15,109 nt of DNA from Chlorobiota bacterium (GTDB taxonomy: Bacteria > Bacteroidota > Bacteroidia > Bacteroidales > JAADGE01). Below the pieces are notes generated by a model that saw nothing but the letters and a program-made list of their open reading frames with translations, had not been told where the DNA came from and ran no database searches. The translations under genes were made by a program, and so were the position numbers. The DNA lies in assembly GCA_013153575.1 (NCBI GenBank), contig JAADEE010000297.1, positions 1 through 15,109 of the forward strand, given 5' to 3'. Positions 1 to 7,524 of the stretch are shown here, piece after piece; positions within the stretch are counted from its first letter, which is position 1; each line of letters begins with the position of its first letter.

Positions 1-428
1 TCATAAACAGAAATATCAGAAGATAAGTATAATTTTTTCCTAAAATAATCTGCCATAATTTCACCTTGCTGTTCAAACCTAAAATCTGTAAGTTTTTTAT
101 GTTCTGAAATATCATACAAATATGTTGCCTTACCAAATTTAATATGTTCAACTCCGGCTTTATACCATCTGTAATTTAAATTTTGATATTGCCAAACATG
201 ACACATTTCATGAACTAACAAAGACATATCACTTGTTGTTTTACTAAAATCATCTTTATAACTTTTTGCAGTAAAAACTATTGTATTATCAAAAACAATT
301 CCGCTATATGAATTTAATATCTTACTAAAAAAGTGCTCATTTGTAATTATTACTTTATTATAATTTACTTCATTATAATAAAGTGATTTTAAAATACTTA
401 GCTCATTATTCGTTAAATTTCTTTTCAT
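1..428 (-). CDS. HExxH metallopeptidase-like protein, C-terminal part outside window
   Basis: An open frame starts with ATG at 426-428 and stays open to the window edge, giving 142 visible residues. Near residue 70 it carries LVHEMCHVWQYQ, an HExxH zinc-binding motif followed by VWQ. About 45 residues later comes FEQQGEIMADYF, whose glutamate could be the third metal ligand. This pairing of HE-x-x-HVWQ with EQQ-E-x-x-x-DY resembles small proteins near phage-like or Rhs/Vgr loci that share the DUF4157-type zincin fold; that link is from memory. No signal peptide or membrane segment is visible, so it is probably cytoplasmic. It follows the permease by 53 bases with a palindrome between them, and nothing ties it to the catabolic genes upstream. 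The family name is tentative because the C-terminus is missing. That it is a real coding sequence is well supported by the intact frame and motif. Confidence 0.72.
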   Translation of the reverse strand, partial: MKRNLTNNELSILKSLYYNEVNYNKVIITNEHFFSKILNSYSGIVFDNTIVFTAKSYKDDFSKTTSDMSLLVHEMCHVWQYQNLNYRWYKAGVEHIKFGKATYLYDISEHKKLTDFRFEQQGEIMADYFRKKLYLSSDISVY

Positions 429-440
429 TTTTTATAAGGG

Positions 441-471
441 CACCCTGCGGGTTTTAAAAACCCGCAGGGTG
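441..471. repeat. Perfect 31-base intergenic palindrome, GGGTTTT-A-AAAACCC centre
   Basis: The arms CACCCTGCGGGTTTT (441-455) and their exact reverse complement (457-471) flank a single A at 456. It lies 10 bases beyond the permease stop and 12 bases before the start of the HExxH gene. RNA from either strand would form a strong hairpin, so it could end permease transcription. However, the minus-strand transcript continues CTTATAAAAAATG without a clean U-tract. Near-relatives sit at 9363-9389 and 14532-14560, so a repeat-family origin is at least as likely as a dedicated terminator. Confidence 0.9.
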
Positions 472-481
472 TGTATTAATA

Positions 482-1723
482 TTAATTTTTCTTAAATGAA
501 CTAAAGTTTATAATCAGATTAAGCAAAATTCCTATAATTGCAGCTAAACCTAAACCTTCAATTTTAAATTCTCCAAGTTCAAACACTGCTCCTCCTAATC
601 CTAAAACAAGCATTACTGATGACACAATTATAATTTTAGGATTTGTAAAATCAACTTTTGCATCAATCATATTTTTAATTCCTATGGAAGAAATCATGCC
701 AAAAAGTAATATTGAAATTCCTCCAATTACAGGCGTTGGAATTGTTTCAATAATTGCAGTAAATTTTGGAATAAAAGCAAGAATTATTGCAAATGTTGCA
801 GCAATTCGCATAATTACAGGATTATAAACTCCTGTTAAAGCAACAGCTCCCGTGTTTTCACTATAAGTTGTATTTGCAGGACCTCCAATTAATGCTGAAA
901 ATGATGTTGCTAATCCGTCACCTATCAAAGTTCTATGAACTCCCGGATTTGAAATAAAATCTTTACCTACGACATTTCCAATTGCTAAAACATCTCCAAA
1001 ATGTTCAACAATAGTAACAACTGCAATAGGAACTGTAATTGAAATTGCCTTCCAAGTAAAAACAGGTGCTGAAAATTTAGGAATACCAAACCAATCAGCC
1101 TCTTTAATTGCAGTATAATCAACTGCTCCAACAATCATTGAAAGAATATATCCTGCAATAAGTGCAAATAAAACAGGAAGCATTGATAATAATTTTTGCC
1201 CTATTTTCTCAAAATAAATCTTAACAAATATTGCAACTGACAATGTAAAAAGTGCAATCCCCCAACAGCCATTTGTTGTAATATTTTTTACAAGTTCCGG
1301 AGCAAATTCTCCTGATGAATTTTTAATTGCTACAGGTGCAAGAATAAGCCCAATTAGCACAATCATAGGACCTGTAACGTGTGCAGGAAGTATTTTATGT
1401 AAAACTTCAACTTTTATAAACTTAAAAAGTATTGCAACTGCAACATATAAAAGTCCGGCCACAAAAATACCTCCTAATGCTTCAGGTAAAGAACCACTTT
1501 GTGAAACTGCAATTATAGGCGGAATAAATGCAAATGAAGAACCTAAATAAACAGGAACTTTAAATTTTGTTACAATATGAAAAATAAATGTTCCTACCCC
1601 GGCAGCAAATAATGTAACTCCAATATCTAAACCTGTAAGTAAAGGAACAAGAACTGTGGCTCCAAACATAACAAATGTATGTTGTAAGCCCATTATTACG
1701 TATTTGGGGGATATTCTTTTCAT
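482..1723 (-). CDS. uraA: Uracil/xanthine permease, UraA-type (NCS2 family)
   Basis: This is an inner-membrane nucleobase:proton symporter of 413 residues, the normal length for UraA. The start matches the family closely: LQHTFVMFGATVLVPLL (residues 13-29), then VPVYLGSSFAFIPPI (56-70), the half-helix motif of the NCS2 fold. The two carboxylates that hold the base in E. coli UraA (Glu241, Glu290) correspond to Glu240 in VEHFGD and Glu289 in TTYSEN. The residue matching UraA His245 is Asp244, a variant I recall from uracil permeases of anaerobes. Many hydrophobic segments fit the 14-helix family fold. The ATG overlaps the amidase stop (ATGA at 1720-1723), which implies translational coupling and places import with the amidase and CoA-transferase. 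Uracil is the best-supported substrate from the paired Glu residues. Xanthine or another oxopurine cannot be excluded. Confidence 0.93.
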   Translation of the reverse strand: MKRISPKYVIMGLQHTFVMFGATVLVPLLTGLDIGVTLFAAGVGTFIFHIVTKFKVPVYLGSSFAFIPPIIAVSQSGSLPEALGGIFVAGLLYVAVAILFKFIKVEVLHKILPAHVTGPMIVLIGLILAPVAIKNSSGEFAPELVKNITTNGCWGIALFTLSVAIFVKIYFEKIGQKLLSMLPVLFALIAGYILSMIVGAVDYTAIKEADWFGIPKFSAPVFTWKAISITVPIAVVTIVEHFGDVLAIGNVVGKDFISNPGVHRTLIGDGLATSFSALIGGPANTTYSENTGAVALTGVYNPVIMRIAATFAIILAFIPKFTAIIETIPTPVIGGISILLFGMISSIGIKNMIDAKVDFTNPKIIIVSSVMLVLGLGGAVFELGEFKIEGLGLAAIIGILLNLIINFSSFKKN

Positions 1724-3012
1724 TGATTACTATCTTCTTCAATAATTTTAGCAAATGCAATTAATTCTTCATCCTTATTAAAAGAACCTGTAATTTGTAA
1801 ACCTAAAGGCAAACCATTTTTTGCTTTACCTACAGGAATTGTTATTGCCGGTAATCCGGCATAAGTCCAAGGTAAGTTCATAAGAGGACTGCCTGTTTGC
1901 ATTCCTTTTGGAGCCGGACTTGTTGTTGAAGGAGAAATCCAAACATCAATTCCATTATCTTTTTTTAGTTTTTCAATTTTTGCTCTAAAAATTTTTTGTC
2001 CCTCAAGTGCTTGAATATAATCTTTATCACTTACCTTTTTTCCTTTTAAAATTAGCTCTTTTGTTCCGGTTCGATATTTACCTTCGTAATTTTCAAACCA
2101 TTTTTTATGAACCTCATAAAACTCACGAGCATTCATATTCTGATGTTTAGTATTTATATCATCAATATCTTCAAAAGGATCTATTCTTTTTATCTGACAA
2201 CCTGCTTTTTCAAGTTGTTTTATTTTTTCTTCAAAGAAATCTATAACTTCAGGTTCTGCCTGTTGCAAATATTTACCTTTAACGGCACCAATAATGGGTT
2301 TGGTTTCTTTTTTAACATCTTTTTCCCAATTATCACAAAGTATAGATGCTGTTAAATCAATACCATCAATATCTTGTGTAAAAATTCCGATATGGTCGGC
2401 AGAAGTTGAAAAAGGAATTACTCCGTCTTTTTGAATTCTACCGTAAGATGGCTTAAACCCAACAATACCACAATATGCTGCAGGACGAATAATTGAGCCT
2501 ATGGTTTGTGTACCAATTGCTAATGGAACAATACCGCTTGCAACTGCAGCCGCAGAACCACTACTCGATCCTCCGGGTGTATGCTCTAAATTATGAGGAT
2601 TACGAGTTTCTCCGGGTTCAAAATATGCAAATTCAGTTGTTACAGTTTTACCCATAACAATTGCTCCTGCATCTTTTAATTTTGTAACAAGCGAAGCTTC
2701 TTTTCCTTCAAAAAGTTTTGGTGGCAAATTTGAACCACCTCTTGTTTGAAAACCTTCGGCATTAACAATGTCTTTTATTCCTACTAAAACACCATACAAT
2801 GGAGGCAAATTATTTTTATCAGGAAAACGTTTTCTTAACTTATCAACTTCTTCCAAAAGTCTTTGTTCTCTGTTTTTTTCGGGCATAAAAGATTTTATGT
2901 AAGGCTCTTTTTTGTTTGTAATTTTACAAGCCTCTCTTACATATTCTTTTGCATCAAGTTTATTTGTTCTTAATACAAATGCTGTTTTTGAAAGATGTGA
3001 TTTTGAAATCAT
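1720..3012 (-). CDS. Amidase-signature hydrolase
   Basis: This is a 430-residue Ser-cisSer-Lys amidase that hydrolyses a carboxamide to an acid plus ammonia. The catalytic Lys is K80 in LVGIKDIVN. The glycine/serine loop is PGGSSSGSAAAVASG (146-160), with S149 as the probable cis-Ser. The nucleophile is S173 in QTIGSIIRPA, 24 residues after S149 as in the family, followed by CGIVGFKPSYG. It is not GatA by context, since no gatB or gatC is present. It starts 4 bases after the CoA-transferase stop and overlaps the permease, so the three are tightly linked. In the proposed pathway it would deamidate the carbamoyltransferase product (malonamate or oxamate). Alternatively it could act directly on a ureido acid, as the amidase-family ureidomalonase of oxidative pyrimidine degradation does. 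The family is certain; the substrate is inferred. Confidence 0.93.
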   Translation of the reverse strand: MISKSHLSKTAFVLRTNKLDAKEYVREACKITNKKEPYIKSFMPEKNREQRLLEEVDKLRKRFPDKNNLPPLYGVLVGIKDIVNAEGFQTRGGSNLPPKLFEGKEASLVTKLKDAGAIVMGKTVTTEFAYFEPGETRNPHNLEHTPGGSSSGSAAAVASGIVPLAIGTQTIGSIIRPAAYCGIVGFKPSYGRIQKDGVIPFSTSADHIGIFTQDIDGIDLTASILCDNWEKDVKKETKPIIGAVKGKYLQQAEPEVIDFFEEKIKQLEKAGCQIKRIDPFEDIDDINTKHQNMNAREFYEVHKKWFENYEGKYRTGTKELILKGKKVSDKDYIQALEGQKIFRAKIEKLKKDNGIDVWISPSTTSPAPKGMQTGSPLMNLPWTYAGLPAITIPVGKAKNGLPLGLQITGSFNKDEELIAFAKIIEEDSNQ

Positions 3013-3016
3013 AATA

Positions 3017-4222
3017 TTAAATTACTCCGTTATCTTTAAGTTTTTGAATATCCTCTTTGCTTAAACCAAGCATATCAGAATAAACTTCAAAATTATGCTC
3101 TCCAACATCAGGTGCTTTTTCTCTTGTACTTTCTTCGGGTATATTGCTCATTTTTATAGGATTACCGGCAACTCCTATTTTTCCTATTTCTTTACCATAA
3201 GTTTCAACAATCATATTTCTTGCTTTAACTTGTGGATGCTTCATAATACTTTCAATATTATTTACAGGGCTGTGAGGAAGTTTAGCTTCTGTAAATATTT
3301 TTGCCCATTCATCATTTGTTTTTTGCAAAATAATTTCTTCTAAAATAGGAAGAAGTTCATTCTTATTTTCAGTTCTTTTAAGATTTGTTTCAAATTTAGG
3401 ATTTTCAATTAAATCGTTTCTATTTATTGCTTTGCAGAAATTTTGCCACATAATATCATTTCCCATTGAAACTGCCATGTAATCATCTTTGGTTTTAAAA
3501 ACCTGAAATGGCGTAATTGTAGGATGCTGGTTTCCTCCCGGCTTTGGAGATTCTCCTGTTATACCATACCTAACAATTGCGTTTTCAAGAAGTGAAAGCT
3601 GACAATCAAGCATTGCAACATCAACTCTTTGCCCTTCGCCTGTAATTGTACGTTGATAAAGTGCCGAAAGTATTCCGATTATAGTATAAAGTCCTGCACC
3701 TAAATCACCAATTGAAGCCCCTACACGTGTTGGTGGTTTATCTTGCCAACCTGTAATGCTCATCATTCCACTCATTGCTTGCACAAGCATATCATATGCA
3801 GGTTTTTTAGAATCAGGTCCGGTTTGACCAAAACCAGAGGTTGATGCAAAAATTATTTTAGGATTTACTTCTTTAAGAACTTCATAACTTAAACCAAGTT
3901 TCTCCATTGTTCCCGGGCGAAAATTTTCAGTTACAATATCAACTTTTTTAACTAGTTCTAATAATATTTTTTTTCCTTCTTCCGATTTTAAGTTTAAAGA
4001 AATACTTTTTTTACCTCTGTTAACACTTAAAAAATATGCACTTTCTCCATTTTTAAACGGGCCGAAATAACGAGCATCGTCGCCTTTGCCCGGCATTTCA
4101 ACTTTAATAATTTCAGCACCAAGTTCTTGCATTAACATTGTACTGAAAGGTCCGGCAAGAACTCTTGTTAGGTCTAATATTTTAACATTTTCTAATGGTT
4201 TCATGTATTTAAAATTGTGCAT
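3017..4222 (-). CDS. Class III CoA-transferase (CaiB/BaiF, formyl-CoA transferase family)
   Basis: This 401-residue enzyme moves CoA between carboxylic acids through an aspartyl anhydride. It carries the family N-terminus (LENVKILDLTRVLAGPFST), VNRGKKSISLNLK near residue 68, TENFRPGTMEKLG (98-110), and the catalytic Asp as D173 in GASIGDLGAG, which lines up with Asp169 of formyl-CoA:oxalate CoA-transferase. The segment PKPGGNQHPTITPFQ (about 226-240) is the glycine-loop region. A second ATG at 4204 (MKPLENVK) matches the usual start better and may be the true one. It lies 4 bases before the amidase start and 48 bases after the cupin stop. Its likely task is to activate the dicarboxylate left after deamidation, giving oxalyl-CoA or malonyl-CoA. 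The family is clear. The acid is inferred from neighbours, and no matching acyl-CoA decarboxylase lies in the window. Confidence 0.93.
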   Translation of the reverse strand: MHNFKYMKPLENVKILDLTRVLAGPFSTMLMQELGAEIIKVEMPGKGDDARYFGPFKNGESAYFLSVNRGKKSISLNLKSEEGKKILLELVKKVDIVTENFRPGTMEKLGLSYEVLKEVNPKIIFASTSGFGQTGPDSKKPAYDMLVQAMSGMMSITGWQDKPPTRVGASIGDLGAGLYTIIGILSALYQRTITGEGQRVDVAMLDCQLSLLENAIVRYGITGESPKPGGNQHPTITPFQVFKTKDDYMAVSMGNDIMWQNFCKAINRNDLIENPKFETNLKRTENKNELLPILEEIILQKTNDEWAKIFTEAKLPHSPVNNIESIMKHPQVKARNMIVETYGKEIGKIGVAGNPIKMSNIPEESTREKAPDVGEHNFEVYSDMLGLSKEDIQKLKDNGVI

Positions 4223-4270
4223 TAATATTTAATAAATGAATATTTTATTTTATAACTTTAATTCTGACTT

Positions 4271-4528
4271 TTAGCCAAACATATATTTTTTCTTAATATC
4301 TTTTGTAATCTTCCAAGTGCATTTTAATCCTTCTTCAAATTCAACCCAATCGCCTTTTTTGAATGTGATTTTTTTCCCCTTGTCAGAAATAACTTCTGCT
4401 TCACCATCAAGGATATAGCAAGTTTCTTTATCGGAATATTCCCAAGGAAATTCAGATACTTCTTTTTCCCAAGTTCCCCAAGATGATGTACTTGCTATTT
4501 GCTCTTGTGTTGGCTTTATTACTTTCAT
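4271..4528 (-). CDS. Small single-domain cupin (Cupin_3 type)
   Basis: This 85-residue protein is one small beta-barrel. The visible cupin pattern is SWGTWEKEVSEFPWEYSDKETCYILDGEAEVI (about 15-47), then FKKGDWVEFEEGLKCTWKI (about 56-74), the G-D-W-x-x-F-x-x-G turn of the Cupin_3/DUF861 group. Classical metal-binding cupins have two or three histidines in motif 1; here the sequence has none, so metal catalysis is doubtful. The group includes the cupin domain of (S)-ureidoglycine aminohydrolase and many stand-alone proteins of unknown role. It sits between the molybdenum hydroxylase (106-base gap) and the CoA-transferase (48-base gap), so an accessory role with a ureido or amide intermediate is possible. 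Being half the size of a true ureidoglycine aminohydrolase and lacking its ligands, it should not be given that name. Function unknown. Confidence 0.82.
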   Translation of the reverse strand: MKVIKPTQEQIASTSSWGTWEKEVSEFPWEYSDKETCYILDGEAEVISDKGKKITFKKGDWVEFEEGLKCTWKITKDIKKKYMFG

Positions 4529-4555
4529 AATTTTATTTTTTTATTATAAAAAACA

Positions 4556-4603
4556 TACTCTTTAAGTTACTTCTATTTTAACAAAAGCATTACTCAAAGA
4601 GTA
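4556..4603. other. Weak inverted repeat in the cupin/hydroxylase gap
   Basis: In the 106-base gap 4529-4634, TACTCTTT (4556-4563) can pair with AAAGAGTA (4596-4603). Alternatively the short hairpin TACTC-AAA-GAGTA (4591-4603) can form. The two pairings exclude each other, which could be chance in such AT-rich DNA or a small attenuating structure. I see no Bacteroidota-type promoter (TAnnTTTG) in this gap. Confidence 0.3.
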
Positions 4604-4634
4604 CATAGAATTTCACAAAACAGTTACTAAAATC

Positions 4635-6977
4635 TTATTTGTCTTTATCCAAATAAGCCATAACAACTTTTTCAGCAGTTACAGGCATCGATTTTATTCT
4701 TACCTTCATACCATCAGCAACAGCATTTGCAACCATAGGTGCAGCAGGCAACATTGTATGCTCCCCTACTCCTCTTGCTCCGAAAGGTCCATCAGGTTGA
4801 GGTACTTCAATAATAATAGGAACAATTTTATCAGGAATATCTTTTGCTGTAGGCAATTTATAATCGGTAAAGTTAGGATTTAATAATCTTCCTTTATCAT
4901 CATAACGCATATCTTCATAAAGAACTGTTGCTAAACCTTGTACAAGACCTCCAACAATTTGTCCTTTTACTAAATCAGGATTTATTGCTTTTCCGGCATC
5001 AATAGCTTCAACAGCTTTTAACACTTTCATTTTTCCTGTGTGTTTATCAATTTCTAAAATTAAAGCTGCAGCCCCTGTTGTATAATGTACATTTGGATGC
5101 CCTCCTTGTCCTGTTTCAGGGTTTGATTTTGCAGTTGAAAATTCCGGCAAGAAAGTTCCTTTACCAAGAATAGGTCCTCCTTTAAATGTTCCATCTTTCA
5201 TTTGAATTCCATCTACAACAAAATCTTTAAGAGGAAGTTCAAAATTAGGGTTTTGTGTACATTTAACTTTTTCATCTTCAAGATATAAAGTATCTTTTGG
5301 AAGATGTTTTGTTCTTACAACTAAATCAAATATTTGGTCACGAGCATTTAAAGCCGCTTTCTTAACAGCATTACCACTACCCCAAGTTATATGCGATGCA
5401 ACTGTTTGCCATTCATATGGGTTTCTGTCGGTATCAGGATTTTCTGTTCTGATTTTTGAAGGTGGAACTCCAAGAATTTCTCCTGCAATTTGTGCCATAA
5501 CAGTTAAATATCCTTGCCCAATATCCATACCTGAAACAAGAAGGTTTATACTTGCATCTTCATTAAATTTAAGAAAACATGAAGATGATGCATTAGGTGG
5601 CATTGCCGGTGCTTTCCATAATAATGAGAAACCTTTACCAATTACTTTATTAGGATCAGATGATTTAAATTCTTTATGCCATTCAATTTCTTTTTCTACT
5701 GCATCAATAGCTTTTAACAATCCGTTAGGATTCATATTTGCTCCATAAGCAGTTTTGTCGCCTTCTCTAATTGCATTTACTCTTCTTATTTCAATAGGAT
5801 CAATTCCAAGATGATTTGCAATACGTGTCATGTGAGATTCTAATCCGAACAAAAATTCAGAATATCCAAAACCTCTGTACGCTCCACCCGGAGGTAAGTT
5901 TGTATAAACACAAATAGAATCAATTGATGCATTTTCAATATTGTAAGGTCCTATTGCAGAAAGACCTACAGCATTTACAACATTTGCTCCGTATTCAACA
6001 TATGCTCCGGCATCCCAATAAATTTTATGATCTAATGCTGTAATTTTACCATTCTTTTTAACTCCTATTTTTAAAAACGTTTTAACTCCAAGTCGTTGGT
6101 AAGTATTATAGAATTCTTGCTCACGCGACCACATAATTCTTACAGGATGTCCTTTAACTTTTGTAGCAATTGCTGCTGCAAGAATTTCCATTGTTACACC
6201 TGCTTTTGAACCAAAACCACCACCAACATGAGGTGCAATTACTCTAACATCTTTATGCGTAAAACCGAGTGGCTTTAATGCTTCTGCAAATAAATGTCTT
6301 TGGGTATGAGGTGATTGTGAAGATGCCCAAATTGTTAATCTTCCTGATTTATCACACAAACCTGTTGCGGCATGATATTCAATTGCACAATGTGCATATC
6401 GTGGAACATCATAAGTATCTTCTAAAATATAATCTGCTTCATCAAAACCTTTTTGGGTTTCACCTTTACGAATTTTTCTCCAGTGAGCAATATTTGTTTT
6501 TGGTTTAGGAAAGAACCAAGGCACATGATTATAATTTTCAAGGTCTTCGTGTAGTAAATCAGAACCTTCTTTTACTGCTTCCATTTGGTCAATTACAGCA
6601 GGAATTTCAGTATAATCAACTTTTACAAGTTTTGCTGCTGCTTTTGCTGCTTTTGGATTTCTGGCAACTACTGCTGCAACTTGTTCTCCGATAAATCTTA
6701 CACGGTCTTGTGCAAAAATAAATCTGTCTTGCATATAAAGACCAAATTTATAAGGAAAGTCTTTTCCTGTAACAACTGCTAAAACTTCCGGATATTTTTC
6801 TGCCTCAGATGTATCAATACTATTAATCATTGCATGGGCATGAGGACTTTCAACAATGAATGCGTATAATAAATCAGGTCCGAAATTAATATCATCGGTA
6901 TAAATTGCTGCACCTGAAACTTTTTCTTTTCCGTCAATTCGGATTTCAGGTTTTCCTACGTATCTGTATTCTTTCAT
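4635..6977 (-). CDS. Molybdenum hydroxylase large subunit (xanthine dehydrogenase family)
   Basis: This 780-residue molybdopterin subunit hydroxylates a ring carbon next to nitrogen, taking oxygen from water. The N-terminal hammerhead domain starts with KPEIRIDGKEKVSGAAIYTDDI (9-30, about 150 residues). Cofactor-binding signatures follow: GGGFGSK (252-258), PGGAYRGFG (363-371), MDIGQG (484-489), and near the C-terminus GARGVGE (733-739), in which E739 is the catalytic glutamate. R368 occupies the place of bovine xanthine oxidase Arg880. The residue after GGGFGSK is A259, where bovine enzyme has substrate-binding Glu802, so the pocket is not classical xanthine oxidase. The [2Fe-2S] and FAD subunits are encoded immediately upstream, giving a complete heterotrimer. 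Candidate substrates are a pyrimidine such as uracil, a purine or another N-heterocycle. I see no XdhC-type maturation gene in the window. Family certain, substrate open. Confidence 0.95.
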   Translation of the reverse strand: MKEYRYVGKPEIRIDGKEKVSGAAIYTDDINFGPDLLYAFIVESPHAHAMINSIDTSEAEKYPEVLAVVTGKDFPYKFGLYMQDRFIFAQDRVRFIGEQVAAVVARNPKAAKAAAKLVKVDYTEIPAVIDQMEAVKEGSDLLHEDLENYNHVPWFFPKPKTNIAHWRKIRKGETQKGFDEADYILEDTYDVPRYAHCAIEYHAATGLCDKSGRLTIWASSQSPHTQRHLFAEALKPLGFTHKDVRVIAPHVGGGFGSKAGVTMEILAAAIATKVKGHPVRIMWSREQEFYNTYQRLGVKTFLKIGVKKNGKITALDHKIYWDAGAYVEYGANVVNAVGLSAIGPYNIENASIDSICVYTNLPPGGAYRGFGYSEFLFGLESHMTRIANHLGIDPIEIRRVNAIREGDKTAYGANMNPNGLLKAIDAVEKEIEWHKEFKSSDPNKVIGKGFSLLWKAPAMPPNASSSCFLKFNEDASINLLVSGMDIGQGYLTVMAQIAGEILGVPPSKIRTENPDTDRNPYEWQTVASHITWGSGNAVKKAALNARDQIFDLVVRTKHLPKDTLYLEDEKVKCTQNPNFELPLKDFVVDGIQMKDGTFKGGPILGKGTFLPEFSTAKSNPETGQGGHPNVHYTTGAAALILEIDKHTGKMKVLKAVEAIDAGKAINPDLVKGQIVGGLVQGLATVLYEDMRYDDKGRLLNPNFTDYKLPTAKDIPDKIVPIIIEVPQPDGPFGARGVGEHTMLPAAPMVANAVADGMKVRIKSMPVTAEKVVMAYLDKDK

Positions 6978-7058
6978 ATTTAATGATTTAATGCTGTTTT
7001 ATATAATGCTTTAAGATACAATGACTTAATAAATTAAAACACCAATTCATTTTAAAAC

Positions 7059-7514
7059 CTATTTTTTTGCAACTTTCTCAATAGCTTCAATTATTGATTC
7101 ATAACCAGTGCATCGGCATAAATTTCCTGCAATTGCTTCTTTAATTTCTTCACGACTTGGATGTGGGTTTTTATTTAACAATTCAGTCGCGGAAATTGTA
7201 ACTCCAGGTGCACAAAAACCACATTGAAAAGCATTATGCTCAATGAATGATTCTTGTAAAGGTGTTAATCCGTCTTTTGATAATCCTTCGATAGTTGTTA
7301 TTTCTTGTCCGTCAACCTCAACAGCAAGAACCAAGCAAGAACGTACACTTTTGCCGTTTAACAATACAGCACATGCTCCGCAATCTCCTCTTTCACAACC
7401 GGATTTAGGGCTTTTAATTCCAAGTTTATCTCTTAAAACATCTAATAAAACATCATTTGGTTCTACATGAACATAACGAGTTTCTCCGTTTAAGTTTATT
7501 GATATTTTTTTCAT
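7059..7514 (-). CDS. Molybdenum hydroxylase [2Fe-2S] small subunit
   Basis: This 151-residue iron-sulfur subunit carries electrons from the molybdenum centre to FAD. The N-terminal plant-type ferredoxin domain has its first cluster ligands at C40, C45, C48 and C60 (GCERGDCGACAVLLNG, then VRSC). The helical domain holds the second cluster at C98, C101, C133 and C135 (QCGFCAPG and NLCRCTGYE). All eight cysteines are present and length is typical of the stand-alone subunit of the xanthine dehydrogenase/4-hydroxybenzoyl-CoA reductase group. It starts 10 bases after the FAD-subunit stop, with an AGAG just before the ATG, and is followed by an 81-base AT-rich gap before the large subunit. No signal peptide is seen, so the enzyme should be cytoplasmic and probably passes electrons to NAD+ or ferredoxin; the acceptor is inferred. 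Confidence 0.96.
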   Translation of the reverse strand: MKKISINLNGETRYVHVEPNDVLLDVLRDKLGIKSPKSGCERGDCGACAVLLNGKSVRSCLVLAVEVDGQEITTIEGLSKDGLTPLQESFIEHNAFQCGFCAPGVTISATELLNKNPHPSREEIKEAIAGNLCRCTGYESIIEAIEKVAKK

Positions 7515-7524
7515 CTCTATATTT

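Noticed and set aside
441-471. Calling the palindromes plain rho-independent terminators
   Set aside because: The transcribed strand lacks a following U-run, one copy is inside a coding region, and they occur between genes that probably share a transcript. Terminator activity for some remains possible.
1560-1760. Minus-strand 66-codon frame across the amidase/permease overlap
   Set aside because: It is out of frame with both genes and its product is a cysteine/tyrosine-rich shadow translation.
1720-3012. GatA subunit of the tRNA amidotransferase
   Set aside because: There is no gatB or gatC nearby, and linkage with a permease and CoA-transferase points to small-molecule catabolism.
4271-4528. 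(S)-ureidoglycine aminohydrolase
   Set aside because: That enzyme has two cupin domains and metal-binding histidines. This protein is a single short domain without histidine.
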